DNA of 64,000 nt from Ophiura sarsii (taxonomy: Eukaryota; Echinodermata; Ophiuroidea; Amphilepidida; Ophiuridae): positions 33,815,449 through 33,879,448 of the forward strand of contig CM069458.1 of the NCBI GenBank assembly GCA_035610835.1. Direction: 5' to 3'. Below, piece by piece: positions 11,361 through 22,108 of the stretch. Position numbers and translations under genes: made by a program. The notes under the pieces were generated by a model, which had not been told where the DNA came from, ran no database searches, and saw nothing but the letters and a program-made list of their open reading frames with translations. The number at the start of each line of letters is the position of its first letter. Positions within the stretch are counted from its first letter, which is position 1.

Positions 11361-11984
11361 AATAGACAAATCTAACCAATACAGGTTACTCCAATTGCGA
11401 CTTAGAAATGCATTCTCCTCAATTCCGTGTAGGTTTGTGTCACTCCATGATAATGATCGCATGGCTATTCGCGAAGTATTTGGGGACGTGTCATTTTCCT
11501 GAAAAGAATCGTAGAATTTATAAAAGTAAGAGTCGGTTAAATAGAAACTTGTTGACGGATCCGGATCCGGCCATGCATCAGTCGTAAAGTCGTAACTATC
11601 AAGGTCTTCTGCCAAGAAGTTTGATGGGTATAATACCGGCAGAACCGATACTGTTTCATCTGGATAGTTTATTTCGATTACGTTATTACCTAGTGTACAA
11701 ATGCACTCAGAAGGGCATTGAAATCTTGCAGAAATAGTAACCATATATTCGTACAAAGGCGGTACAAATACCGGTGTAAGGCAACCAACCGTGCAGTTAA
11801 TAGACTCATCGGGCGGCACACTATGAACAAGAGAATAGTTGGATGTCAGAAGGATTAATCCCGGGATGAATACAAATAACTGATACCTGAAACGCTCCAT
11901 CATATTTCTTAGAGAAGCCGTCGTCGTCGTAAACCTCAACAGTAAATGTCCGATACTGTTCGTTAATGCATAAGAACAATACAA
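10887..11984 (-). CDS. Receptor segment 1: signal peptide, N-cap and first seven LRRs
   Basis: The frame opens at 11984, but the methionine pair at 11903/11900 is preferred because a hydrophobic signal peptide (FVFIPGLILL) follows directly. Next come a Cys-rich N-cap and a ~90-residue spacer with several N-glycosylation sequons. Seven LRRs follow, the central ones almost identical (ELHPQQFEALTNL). The frame ends at ...ELHPQHLKT because of the lesion at ~10896. Confidence 0.85.
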   Translation of the reverse strand: MYCSYALTNSIGHLLLRFTTTTASLRNMMERFRYQLFVFIPGLILLTSNYSLVHSVPPDESINCTVGCLTPVFVPPLYEYMVTISARFQCPSECICTLGNNVIEINYPDETVSVLPVLYPSNFLAEDLDSYDFTTDAWPDPDPSTSFYLTDSYFYKFYDSFQENDTSPNTSRIAMRSLSWSDTNLHGIEENAFLSRNWSNLYWLDLSINNIVKLHPLQFKELISLNVLILSMNFIAELHPQQFESLTNLQYLYLHYNYIVELHPQQFEALTDLQYLYLYDNSIVELHPQQFEALTNLTQLHLSANGIVQLHPQQFESLTNLTILDMFENLIVELHPHQFEALTNLLRLDLSSNNILELHPQHLKT

Positions 11985-13390
11985 GAACTACTCCCCTGCT
12001 GCTCAGTATAAACGGTTAATTATCAAGGATTCGTGTATAAACCAATATGGTAGAGTTTCTTTATTGAAATGAATCGGTATAAGACGTAGCATAAGTCGAG
12101 GAATACGGAACTGCTAGTGATGCAAGTTACGCCTCTTTTTGCTATATGTCAACGTAATAGTTGATCACTGACAATCATCATGAAAATGTAATGACTCGAA
12201 AGCTGCTGAATTTCAGCAAACGCGCCCCATCTTACATCGCAATCCAATGTAAAACATATTGCGGAAACTCCATCGCGTTCGTACTAATATCTCAGGTTCG
12301 ATTGGTGATTGTTTTTTGATCGAGGTGTTTTAAGGGGGTGTGGGACTGTGGACCCTCAGCATAACCTCTGTAAAACTGCTGTAACTTTCTTCATTATTCA
12401 TTTAATCTCTGTAAAAGTATACATTTTCTTGAAGAAAAGAGTTCAATAAATCCAACCATGGTTGGATTATGAACATGAAATTGAACATTTTGGATTGTTG
12501 TTTTTTTTAAACCCGGTTTTTGACCCATTTTAGGTTTTGTAAATATAACTAAAAATATATTTTGTCGTTCTTTTTTTATTATATTCGTAATACAATTCCC
12601 TGGGAATTTTTTTTGTTTGTTTTTGAACATCTGATTGATTTTTTGAGTTATTGACCAAAAAGTGCCAAAAAATGTGATTTTCTTTTTTAACCTCCAAAAT
12701 CATAAAAATCACTTTTGGCACTTTTTGGTCAATAATTCAAAAAATATCCAAAACAAACAAAGACCTTCCTAGGGAATTGTATTAAGATGAATTTGGTGCA
12801 ATTTCAGCGTTTTTTACCAAATCTGCTATGAATGCAGAAACTGTTGAGCAAAAAAATGTGATTTTTGTTGGTCAAAATTAAAAAATCAGAATTTTTGGTG
12901 AAATTCGATACCAAAAATGGATTCTCCGACTCATTTCCTTTCCAAAAATGTACACTTTTATGTACATCATATTAATAGTTCAAAAGTTACAGCACTTAAT
13001 AAATTTCATGTTGTGAGCGAGGGTATTGAAATATTCTTTGGAATGAATTGTTGAAAAAACAAACAAATTGAAATTGAAATTCCGTCTGGTTGTTATTCAC
13101 GACGGTATTTTCGTATCCAAAGTACAGCGACGTCTTCATGTCTACGCGTTCACACCTCCACTTCACTATACACGTGTTTAGTTAACCAAAAACTAACTCG
13201 ATGATATCGCAAAACGCTCAGTAAAACGATGATTTATACACGTGGATTATCATTGAGTGGTGAGGTAGCACTGCTAATGCATTTACTTGTAAAAATAACC
13301 CGTTGTGTTCACGACTATGGTAGAGCAATGTACTCTCTAACCACGTTGCTCCGTACTCTCGTATACAACGAACTGTCTGAGCAATTTGTT
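11904..13390. other. Intergenic, AT-rich, with one palindrome
   Basis: It contains the hairpin at 12586-12788 and otherwise simple AT-rich sequence. No supported gene; the small frames are low-complexity Lys/Asn/Ile-rich. Confidence 0.5.
12586..12788. repeat. Imperfect ~200-bp palindrome
   Basis: The outer arms AATACAATTCCCTGGGAA / CCTAGGGAATTGTATT and the inner arms TTATTGACCAAAAAGTGCC / GGCACTTTTTGGTCAATAA fold back on each other around 12690. It is probably a foldback MITE. Confidence 0.75.
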
Positions 13391-13635
13391 TTAACACTTT
13401 CCGCGCGGCACGGCAGGCGTCTGCAGACGACAGTTCCAAAATGTCACAAAATGTTTCAAAAATGTTAAAATTATGGAACTTCACCACCATTTGGAATCAC
13501 TATGAGAATTGCATTAAGAAAAGTACAAACATGCCTAGTATTGGTTCAGTAATTCTTGAGTTAGACTCTGAAAGTTGGGAGAGGTATCTGAAAAATCTGT
13601 TTATGACAAACAATTAGCCGTGTGGAAAGTGTTAA
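13391..13635 (-). mobile_element. TTAACACTTTCC inverted-repeat element, complete copy
   Basis: The ends are TTAACACTTTCCGCGCGGC (13391) and GCCGTGTGGAAAGTGTTAA (ending 13635). Inside, CTGCAGACGACAGTTCC matches the reverse complement of the right end of 38638-39178, so this copy is inverted relative to that one. It has no coding capacity. Confidence 0.75.
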
Positions 13636-13784
13636 ACATAATATGGCCTTGAACAAAGTGCTGTAGTCTCTGCCCGGAGTCTCTGGTGCCAAAATACTGG
13701 ACCTGGGTGATTTGAAGCGTCATCGTACTCAGGCGCGGATACAGGGATACACTCGAAAAATAATTTTAAATCATCTATACTTAA

Positions 13785-14075
13785 TTTCGTGCATTGATAA
13801 AAAACCAAAATATTTATTGGAAATGAAGAGGTGGCTTTTCGATAAAATGTGTCAAAAGTAGGCCTATACACCAGATCGCACCAAATGAGTTCGAAAATTG
13901 AAAAAAAATTCAATTCAGAGGGTGGCACATCCCCCCTCAGACTCCCCTCTGTTCGAGCTTTTAAACCATATACTTAAATCAAAAATATATCAGTATAATA
14001 TGCTCAACTTCTTTCGTGCATTGATAAAAAAAAATTAAAAAAATATTTGGAAAGAAGAGGTGGCTTTTCGATATC
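13785..14075 (+). repeat. Direct duplication around 'TTCGTGCATTGATAAAAA'
   Basis: TTCGTGCATTGATAAAAA followed by GAAGAGGTGGCTTTTCGATA occurs at ~13788-13842 and again at ~14013-14072, directly before the SINE that starts at 14076. Confidence 0.7.
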
Positions 14076-14525
14076 TCTGTGGCGTGCATACGTTGGTCAT
14101 GTCGTTGGCAACCGGCAAGTCACGGGTTCGATTCCCGTATATTCCTTGTTATCCTTTTATTTTTCTATTTTTTAAACTTGATGGTGGATTAATGTAATAT
14201 CATTGTTATGTCAATTTTTATAAATTATAAAGGCCACACATGCGTTTAAAGTTTTCTTTTTATTTATTTATCTATCACTTTAACTCTTGATTTATTTAAC
14301 TTTGTATCTAAACAATTAAAATGCGTAAACAATTATATTATTGCTCGATAAATAAGTGATTTAACAGGAGTTCAGTTTTATAATGATAGCAAAACTTGTT
14401 GTAAAACTATTTACCAGTGTGCCCAACAATTTCTCCTTTGCACGCTTTGTTTATACATTAAGAGATGTGCACTTTTAGCTTGTTTTTTATAGCTAGGCTA
14501 ATATACAATTGTAAGCAAGTTTGCG
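14076..14525 (+). mobile_element. tRNA-derived SINE, copy 1
   Basis: The head resembles a tRNA: GTGGCGTGCATACGTTGGTC (box A-like) and CGGGTTCGATTCCCG (box B, with T-arm pairing). The body continues through TAAATTATAAAGGCC to TAGCTAGGCTAATATACAA. The whole ~450 bp recurs in inverted orientation at 48000-48495, which makes this a dispersed element and not a lone tRNA gene. Confidence 0.7.
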
Positions 14526-15993
14526 ACCTCTTTGATTTCAGGCTGGTAACACAATCCCATAGTGCATTTCGTTAAAACAGTGTAAATTATTTGTTCAGCG
14601 ATACGTATCACGTGATAACCACGATCGTGTTCGCAAAATATCGCAAAATGGCGCGGTACCCCCTCCTGCCACCACACATATTTCTGAGCTGCTCAATATT
14701 TGATCTACTATTTCTGAGCTGCTTAATATTTGATCTTACATTCGTAAAATAAACTTGAACATATAAATATTTATTTCCAATAAACACATCAACAAAAATT
14801 AGTCCCCCTCTCAACAGTTCGTCATAACATCGTAAGGTAAAACATTTTAACCAATAAAACTTACTTAGACATAATCCTATGACTGTTTCCTAAGTGTTGT
14901 TTGAAAATGAAAGATGTCCATCAAAAAGCATCAATTTTCGGGTAGTGATATCAGTTTTAAGCTGAAATATTATTATTAGCCGAAAAACATGCCGCGAAAT
15001 CACTAGGTCCCTTTGTTTTGTGTCGGCTGATATCTAAAATTCTTGACGGCGATAATGTTTGTGGGTTGATTGAGATAATGTTAAAGTATGCAAAATATTA
15101 TACAACATATCCAAATTTGATTAATCAAATCACTAGCACTATGGATTTAGAGCGATTTGAATTGACAGTATACGTATAGCGTGTAAAGTCAATGGGAATG
15201 ACTTACTTATGTTCTCCCTTATACTAGTAACCCATACGGCATTGCTTTATTTCAGTCGACAACACCCATGTAACATTGCTATCCAGTACCCATATTATTA
15301 CATTGATATCTTCAGTAGATAACCGTATGTTATATTGCTATCTTCATCCAATGCACTTGGCTGAAATATCTTCCCCTTCGAAAAGTGAAGAGGGAGGGCG
15401 GTTTTTATTTTTATATTTTACTTAATTGACACATAAATATGGCTATTTTCATGCAAAATTCATATTACCAGGATCTTTCAGCAGAATAAGGAAAACGGTG
15501 AGGCTCTTTTTTATGTTAAGTTTTATATGGGTTAGACCCATAGAGTTTTATGAAAACATGTGAAAGTGACTGTTAGTTGATTAATATATACATAATTAGG
15601 CCTATCAACCATTGACATTTCAGTATTAGTACCTTTCTAAACCTCCTACTACCTCATTAAACCTGACATGAAACTTCAACCCACTTTCGGAATTCAAAGG
15701 AATATTTTGGTTGGGGGATCATTTTGGAATGTGGAAATCATCTGTGCTACGAGAATCTAATAATTAATTTTAAGTGGCCATATCCACATTTTTTATAATA
15801 AAAACTAGAGAATTGTCCTCCCAAAATTACAAATTTTTAATTTATAACCAAACATCCCAAATTTTCTCGAAATGAACCTGATTTCCCCGGGGATTTCCCA
15901 TACTAAGTAACCCTGCACCATAATAATTATCCCCTGTCCTATCCTACCGATATCTGAAAGCTTATTTGAACGTAACCATAACTTTGATACACG
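14526..15993. other. Intergenic, nothing coding recognised
   Basis: It contains a 31-bp direct repeat in two copies (TATTTCTGAGCTGCTCAATA and a close variant, about 14679-14740). Otherwise it is unremarkable AT-rich sequence. Confidence 0.5.
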
Positions 15994-17240
15994 TAGTCAG
16001 CCTCTCAGCCACAAACAGATGGGAAAGGGTGTTCACTTTGTGTTTGAGGTTGTTTTTATACTAAACATTTTCCGGGGAACACGATCCCGCCGACCCGTTT
16101 TAAAAAAAAAGGTGCACAAAGTACTCTTTCCGGGGGTATTCTGGGGGTCGAAATTTGATTTTAATTATTCTGTGGCCAATTATGGTAATTTTGGTGTCTA
16201 TTTATATGTTTTCGGCTATAACAAATTGATTGCCATAGTTTTTGAAATCCAAAATGGCCGCCGTGTGCCTGAAAATTCAAAATGGCGCCCAAAATTACAC
16301 TGCTTTTTTACCAAATGATAATATGTCCTGGTTTTAGTGATTTTAGTGTCTATATACATGTTTTGGGGGACAAAGAATACATTAAAATCGTTTTTTAAAT
16401 TCAAAATGGCTGTCAAGTACACACAAATTCAAAATGTCCGTCAAAATGTCCGGCAAAATGTTAAAATCCCATAAATTGACATATATGAACCAACATGCAT
16501 GATCAGAGTGTAGTTGTAACAATGGTCTGTAGGCCTATGTATTAGACCACTAGAAACTCATATATAGTATTTTTGCTTTGTTAACATACTTTAAAACCAA
16601 AATGGCCGCCAAATTCATGGCCAAAAGTGGTCAAAATGCCATAAAATAGCATAATATCTACCAATATGTATGATGAAAATATAACCATAGGATGAATGTG
16701 TTAGACCACTAGTAACTCATATACAGTATTCTCGTTGTGTTTACATAGTTAAAATCCAAAATGGCTGCCAAAATGGGTCCCAAAGTGGCTGCAAAAATTG
16801 TCAAATTTCATAAAATGGGATAATATCAACCTAAATGTATGATGAAAATATAATTATAACCATGGGATGTATGTATTAGAACACTAGTTACTAATATCCC
16901 GTATTTTTGCTTTGTTAACATACTTAAAAATCCAAAATGGGTCCTAACATGACTGAACAAATTGTCGGAATTCCATAAAATGGGATAATATCAACCAAAA
17001 TGTATGATGAAAGTATAGTTTTAACTTTGGGATTAACTATGTATTAAACCACTAGTAACTCATATCCAGTATATTTGCAATGTAATAACATACTTTAAAT
17101 CCAAGATGGCCACCAAAAGGCCGATGTAAATATAAAAATAGTCTACAGGAGTGTATATTACATCATATTCACGAAATAGCTGCTCAGCTATATAGCTTTT
17201 AGGTAATTATAAGGCCCACCTCTGGGACAATTTTGATTCT
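15994..17240 (+). repeat. Left inverted arm of the foldback element
   Basis: About 1.25 kb. It starts with TAGTCAGCCTCTCAGCC, includes GGGAAAGGGTGTTCACTTTG, and then six or so degenerate ~170-bp units with ATCCAAAATGG and CATAAAATGGGATAATATC. It ends at AAGGCCCACCTCTGGGACAA. A run of 24 C lies just inside, at 17335-17358. Confidence 0.8.
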
Positions 17241-17397
17241 ATATCACTTTCCAAAATGGCCTCCAGAATGGTTAAGTTGATGTTAAATGACCTAAACAGT
17301 TGTTTTGTATTGTAAATGGCCCTACTGTGTAATACCCCCCCCCCCCCCCCCCCCCCCCAAAGCTAGCATTCAATATATGATATGTCTATGATAAAGC

Positions 17398-20095
17398 CTA
17401 GGGCTGTATATCAATTTTAAGTGTTTTAAAATATCCAAGATGGCTGGTTGGTTGGTACGTTTTTCTGTCATGGCTGACAGCTCGTGACTTTGGTGATGAC
17501 ACGCCACTTCCTTCGGTCAGCAGCCAATTTATAAATGACTGGAGTAGGATGCCCAACCAGAGGCCTGGTCCGCGTGCACCCTCAATCTTGCTCTGCATGA
17601 TCACCTTCTCTAGACAATTTCCTTGGCGTCTGGCAATATGACCGAAATACACAGAGTTTGGGAATTGATCAGCCCAAGTAGCCTTGTCTTCACACCAACT
17701 TCCGGAAGCACACTTGCATTGGTTCTCTGCATGACCCAGGTGATCCTTAGCATCCGGCGCCTATACCACATTTCAAGTTCATTGATTTTGTTGTAGCTTG
17801 CAGTTGTCAGTGTCCAGGATTCGATTCACAACCGTAGGTTGAAATATGGAACATGAGCTCTTTGACCAGACGTACCTTGGTTGATATGTGATGCCTCTGT
17901 CAGCCCATATTTTGAGAGCTGACCTGAATGATGAGAGATTCAAGGAAATTGAACTGTTGGATCTGATCCACATTTTGACAGTCAACTAAAAGAGGGTTAA
18001 TGTTTCCATCATCATGATCATCACCGATGACCATGAACTTTTGTTTTGGCAACATTGAGACGTAGGCCCAAGCTCTCACTCTTATTCTTGACCTCCCAGC
18101 TGGCCATTTTACGGTTTTTAAACGTTAAAAATACGTTTCAGGTTGGTGAAAAAACCGTTTTAATATTACGTATTAAAAACGTATATGTGTGGAGTTTTTT
18201 ATGGGTTTTAATAACGTTTCCATGTAACGTTTTGAAAACGTTAATATAACGTGAAAATAACCATGTTTAACACGTTTTAAAAACGTTTCTCAAACACGAA
18301 ACCTAATTAAACCCAATTTATAACGTTTTGAAAACTAATATTAGATAATTGATAATTAATTGATAATTAACTGGCAATTTAAAGAACAATTCATTAATTT
18401 GGCTTTTTATTAACATTCTCCAACAAAATTGTTCATGTGTTTGTGAAGTAATGTTCTTATTTGCCATTTAACTATGGAATGATGCATGTTGCAGATCGAA
18501 TAACTATATGAAAAGAAATAAATATACAATCCATAGTGTTACCAAACCAATATAACCCAGGTAAGTGCGCATGCGTGGAATTGCCCACGTTTTTAAAAAA
18601 CGTTTTTAAAACGTTTCGTAAAAAACGAAACTTATATGGTCCAGGACCATAATATTTGGTTTAATTTGGGTTGTAATATAACGTTCTATAAACGTTTTGA
18701 TTTCGTTTAAATCATGTATTCGTTTATAAGTAGTGTGAAAACATTAATTTAACGTTTTTATAACGTTTTGACAACACGATTTGCAATAAAAAAACATGCT
18801 TTGAAACTGTAACGTTTTTAAGACGTTTTAAAAACGTTTCACAAAAACAAAACCTAATTAAACCCAATTCAAAACGTTTTGAAAACGTTTTGTGTTTACT
18901 GGGCTTCTTCGTAAGAACTCTTCCTGGCAGTGGCTAGTAGTGTGGTGTCATCTGCATATCGTAAGTTGTAAAGCTGCTAGCCACCTACTGATATGCCGCC
19001 AGTCCATCCATCAAGGACATGTTTCATGATGTGCTCGGCAATTGAACAAAGTAGGTGAGAAGAAGCATCCTTGGCGCACACCTTGGCCGAGGTTAAACCA
19101 GTCGCTGTCTCCCTGAGCAGTACGCACACAAGCCAATTGACCGTCATAGAGGCTTTTTAGTAGTTGAACTAGATGGTTGGGGACTCCTAGAGCTTGTAGC
19201 GCAATCCAGAGAGGACCATATCCCAAGCAGTCATAGGATTTGGCACAATCTATAAAGCAAAGGTATGCCTTTCGCTTGTATTCCTTGCATTTTTCAATGA
19301 TGTGGCGAATAATATGGTCTCTGTGTCACGGCCTCTTCGAAAACCAACCTGTTCTGGAGGAAGCTCTCTTTCGAGATGAGGTCTCAATCTTTCATTAACA
19401 TGATTAAGGGTGTGCAGTAGAATTTTGCTGGCATGTGGGATAAGAGCTATTGTCCTGTTGTTCTTGCATTCACTGACATCTCCTTTTTTTGGTAGGGTGA
19501 GGAAAACAGATTTTTTTTCCCTCCAATCTTCAGACCATATCCGAGTGTGCCATATCTTTTTACAGAGCTGTAGCAGGATTGAAACTCCATGTTCGTCAAT
19601 GTTTTTGAGTAGCTCGCCAGGAATATCGTCTATGCCAGGTGCTTTGTTGGTTTTAAGCTTCTTGATGGCATTCTTGACTTCAGATAGAAAAATATCAGGC
19701 TCCTCCTCATTGCACTCGATTTCTGCTTGTATGCCAGTGACTTCTTGAGACGCATAAAGCCCCTTGCAGTAGTTTTTCCACCGCTCTTTGATGTCTGCCC
19801 CCTCTATCAGAACTTTGCCATTCTCATCCTTGATTACTGGAAGTTTGGCTGTAGTTGTATTGGTCAGATTCTTTATTCCACGGAATAGATCTCTGCTGTT
19901 ATTCTGGGCACTGTGGACTTCCAATTCACTGCACAGCTTGCTGATGTGACTGTTTTTTTGTCCCTCCTTGCCTTCTGTTGGATTTCGTTAGAGAACTTGC
20001 GGTATAGGTTGCTATGTTTTTGGCCAGCTTCTTTAAGATGACGCATTTCATCTGCAAGGTATATTACCTCTTGAGACAGCCAATAGGAATGGCTG
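17398..20095 (-). pseudogene. Dead LINE (non-LTR) reverse transcriptase
   Basis: The minus strand shows RT blocks in order. At 19250-19924 are NKAPGIDDIPGELLKN, LPKKGDVSECKNNRTIALI and EQVGFRRGRDTETILF. At 19011-19226 is GQGVRQGCFFSPTLFN. YADDTTLLA, the catalytic Asp pair, lies near 18950. Past the insertion at 18095-18903 come VKNKSESLGL, an FNFLES-type block and the tail YFGHIARRQGNCLEKVI..KIEGARGPG near 17600. It is split by frameshifts, stops and the insertion. The clade is not assigned; the tail is of the 'FGH..R..G..LEK' kind. Confidence 0.85.
18095..18903. mobile_element. AACGTT-rich non-autonomous element inserted in the LINE
   Basis: It interrupts the LINE just after the YADD block. 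The ends are CCCAG and CTGGG. The body is densely populated with AACGTTTT/AAAACGTT motifs, many palindromic (for example AAAACGTTTT), at both sides of a plainer centre. It has no coding capacity. The exact target duplication is unclear. Confidence 0.65.
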
Positions 20096-20144
20096 CAAAG
20101 GTTAAAATACCTGAAAAACAGTATTAGTTTATTGTTAGTGTTAC

Positions 20145-22108
20145 ATTTAACATCAAAATTGTCACAGAGGTGGGCCTTATATCAAAAAAAAAAAGCTAAG
20201 CAGTTTAGAACATACTATTTGGTGCATGTGATTATAATAATACACTCTTACAATTATCTATGTTGGATTATCAATACACTCTTCATGTAGACTATTTTTA
20301 CATTTACAGCGGCCATTTTGGTGGCCATCTTGGATTTAAAGTATGTTGTTACGGGGGCGCACCACCAAATCACTCCGCATTTATGTAATAACGAAATTCG
20401 GTTAATGAAGTTCTAACATTGAAGTCACGATTTTAATAAGAAGATAGGCTTGAAATTGCACGATATTCGGTAATATGATTGAGATATAAGTTAAGATTAT
20501 ATAACCAACAAATCATACTATTTTGAAAACGTTAAGCTAAAATAGGCACGCGGATGTTCACGACAGCCGATACCCAAATATGAGTGATGTGTATCATTGA
20601 AAATAGGGTTGCGGCGCTATTTGTCGCTGTAGCGGGAAAAGTCAAGGGATAGGACCATGTTTTGACCGGTGATTTAGAGAGTTGAGATAATTTTCCGTAT
20701 TTTGAGAGCAAACAGTGTCTCTCAAGTACTGCAGAATATTTCAAAATATGACCATGAAAATGACTCTAAACACGTCTGAAAATGCGCCGCGTATAGTTTA
20801 CGGAGTGTCCCACGCATAAATATTCAACAGGGTTTTCCAAATTTTGGTAAAATATTCAAAAAATTGAAGACAAATGCTTGAATTTGATATCAAACACTAT
20901 ATCTCAAGTTTTGCAGAAAGCGCCACAATAGCACCGTGAACATGACTGTCAACACTCAATTTTCATGAAGCGTATATTTGGTGGTGCGCCCCCTTACAAT
21001 GCAAATGTACTGGATATGAGTTGCTAGTGGTCTAATACCTACGTCCCAATGTTAAAACTATACTTTCATCATACATTTTGGTTGATATTATCCCATTTTA
21101 TGGAATTCCGACAAATTGTATAGTCATTGGGACCCATTTTGGGACCCATTTTGGGGGCCATTTTGGATTTTTAAGTATGTTAACAAAGCAAAAATACTGT
21201 ATATTAGTAACTAGTGGTCTAATACATAGGCTACATCCTATGGTTATCATTATATTTTCATCATACATTTAGGTTGATAGTGTCCGGCATTTTATGGAAT
21301 TTTACCATTTTTGCAGCCACTTAATGGGACCCATTTTGGGGGGCCATTTTGGATTTTAACTATGTCAACAAAGCGAAAATGCTGGATATGAGTTACTAGT
21401 GGTCTAACACATACATCACATGGTTATAATTATATTTTCATCATACATTTCGGTTGATATTATGCTATTTTATGGAATTTTGACCACTTTTAGCCATGAA
21501 TTTGGCGGCCATTTTGGTTTTAAAATATGTTAACAAAGCACAAATACTATATATGAGTTTCTAGTGGTCTAATACATACATACCATTGTTAAAACTATTC
21601 TCTGATCATGCATGTTGGTTCATATATGCCAATTTATGGGATTTTACCATATTTGGCGGACATTTTGGCGGCCATTTTGAATTTGTGTGTACTGAAAGCC
21701 ATTTTGAATTTCAAACACGATTTTAATGTATTCTTTGTCCCCCAAAACATGTATATATACACACTAAAAGCACTTCGGAAACCAGGACATATTATCATTA
21801 TTTGGTAAAAAAGTGTCATTTTGGGCGCCATTTTGAATTTTAAAAACTATGGCAATCAATTTGTTATAGCCGAAAACATATAAATAGACACCAAAATTAC
21901 CATAACTGGCCACAGAATAATTAAAATCAAATTTCGACCCCCAAAATGGGAGCACCCCCGGAAAAAGTACTTTGGCCACCTTTTAAAAAAACCCGGTCGG
22001 CGGGATCGTGTTCCCCGGAAAATTTTAGTGTAAAAACAACCTCAAACAGAGTAGTCAAACACAAAGTGAACACCCTTTCCCATCTGTTTGTGGCTGAGAG
22101 GCTGACTA
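20145..22108 (-). repeat. Right inverted arm of the foldback element
   Basis: This is the inverted counterpart of 15994-17240, about 1.32 kb once the separate insertion at 20353-20993 is taken out. It shares the AGGTGGGCCTTATA inner end, the ~170-bp units and the terminal GGCTGAGAGGCTGACTA. Confidence 0.8.
20353..20993. mobile_element. MITE with TTAC target duplication
   Basis: The ends are GGGGGCGCACCACCAAAT and its complement, flanked by TTAC on both sides (20349-20352 and 20994-20997). The empty site is seen in the left foldback arm, which has a single TTAC (as its complement) at the same place. The 641-bp body has no gene. Confidence 0.85.

Larger units (their letters stand above)
8735..11903 (-). 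pseudogene. Leucine-rich-repeat 7TM receptor (relaxin receptor/LGR-like), two frameshifts
   Basis: Three abutting frames form one intronless receptor. It has a signal peptide (start MMERFRYQLFVF at 11903), a Cys-rich N-cap (CPSECICTLGNN), about 20 leucine-rich repeats of the form LHPQQFEALTNL..L.L..N.I, a Cys-rich hinge (CCFVEITKC) and a rhodopsin-type 7TM domain. The 7TM part has DRY in TM3, TDMMCWLP in TM6 and NPFLY in TM7. These features match the RXFP/LGR/GRL101 group; no LDL-A module was seen. An apparent one-base loss at ~10896, beside a homopolymer, and an extra ~5 bases (or net -1) near 10555 break the frame. This may be a pseudogene, but error in the assembled sequence is possible because the rest is well preserved. 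Confidence 0.85.
15994..22108. mobile_element. Foldback (TU-like) composite transposon with long inverted arms
   Basis: The outer ends TAGTCAGCCTCTCAGCC (15994) and its complement (ending 22108) start two long inverted arms, 15994-17240 and 20145-22108. The arms are built from degenerate repeats of about 170 bp, each holding CAAAATGGC-type motifs and a TTAGACCACTAGTAACTC block. The central segment holds a dead LINE reverse transcriptase. Long inverted repeats made of internal tandem units are the known design of foldback elements, including the TU elements of sea urchins. No transposase was recognised. Confidence 0.75.

Noticed and set aside
14076..14150. Functional tRNA gene
   Set aside because: The box A/B are present but there is no complete cloverleaf, and the same head with a shared 450-bp body recurs at 48000-48495, so it is a SINE.
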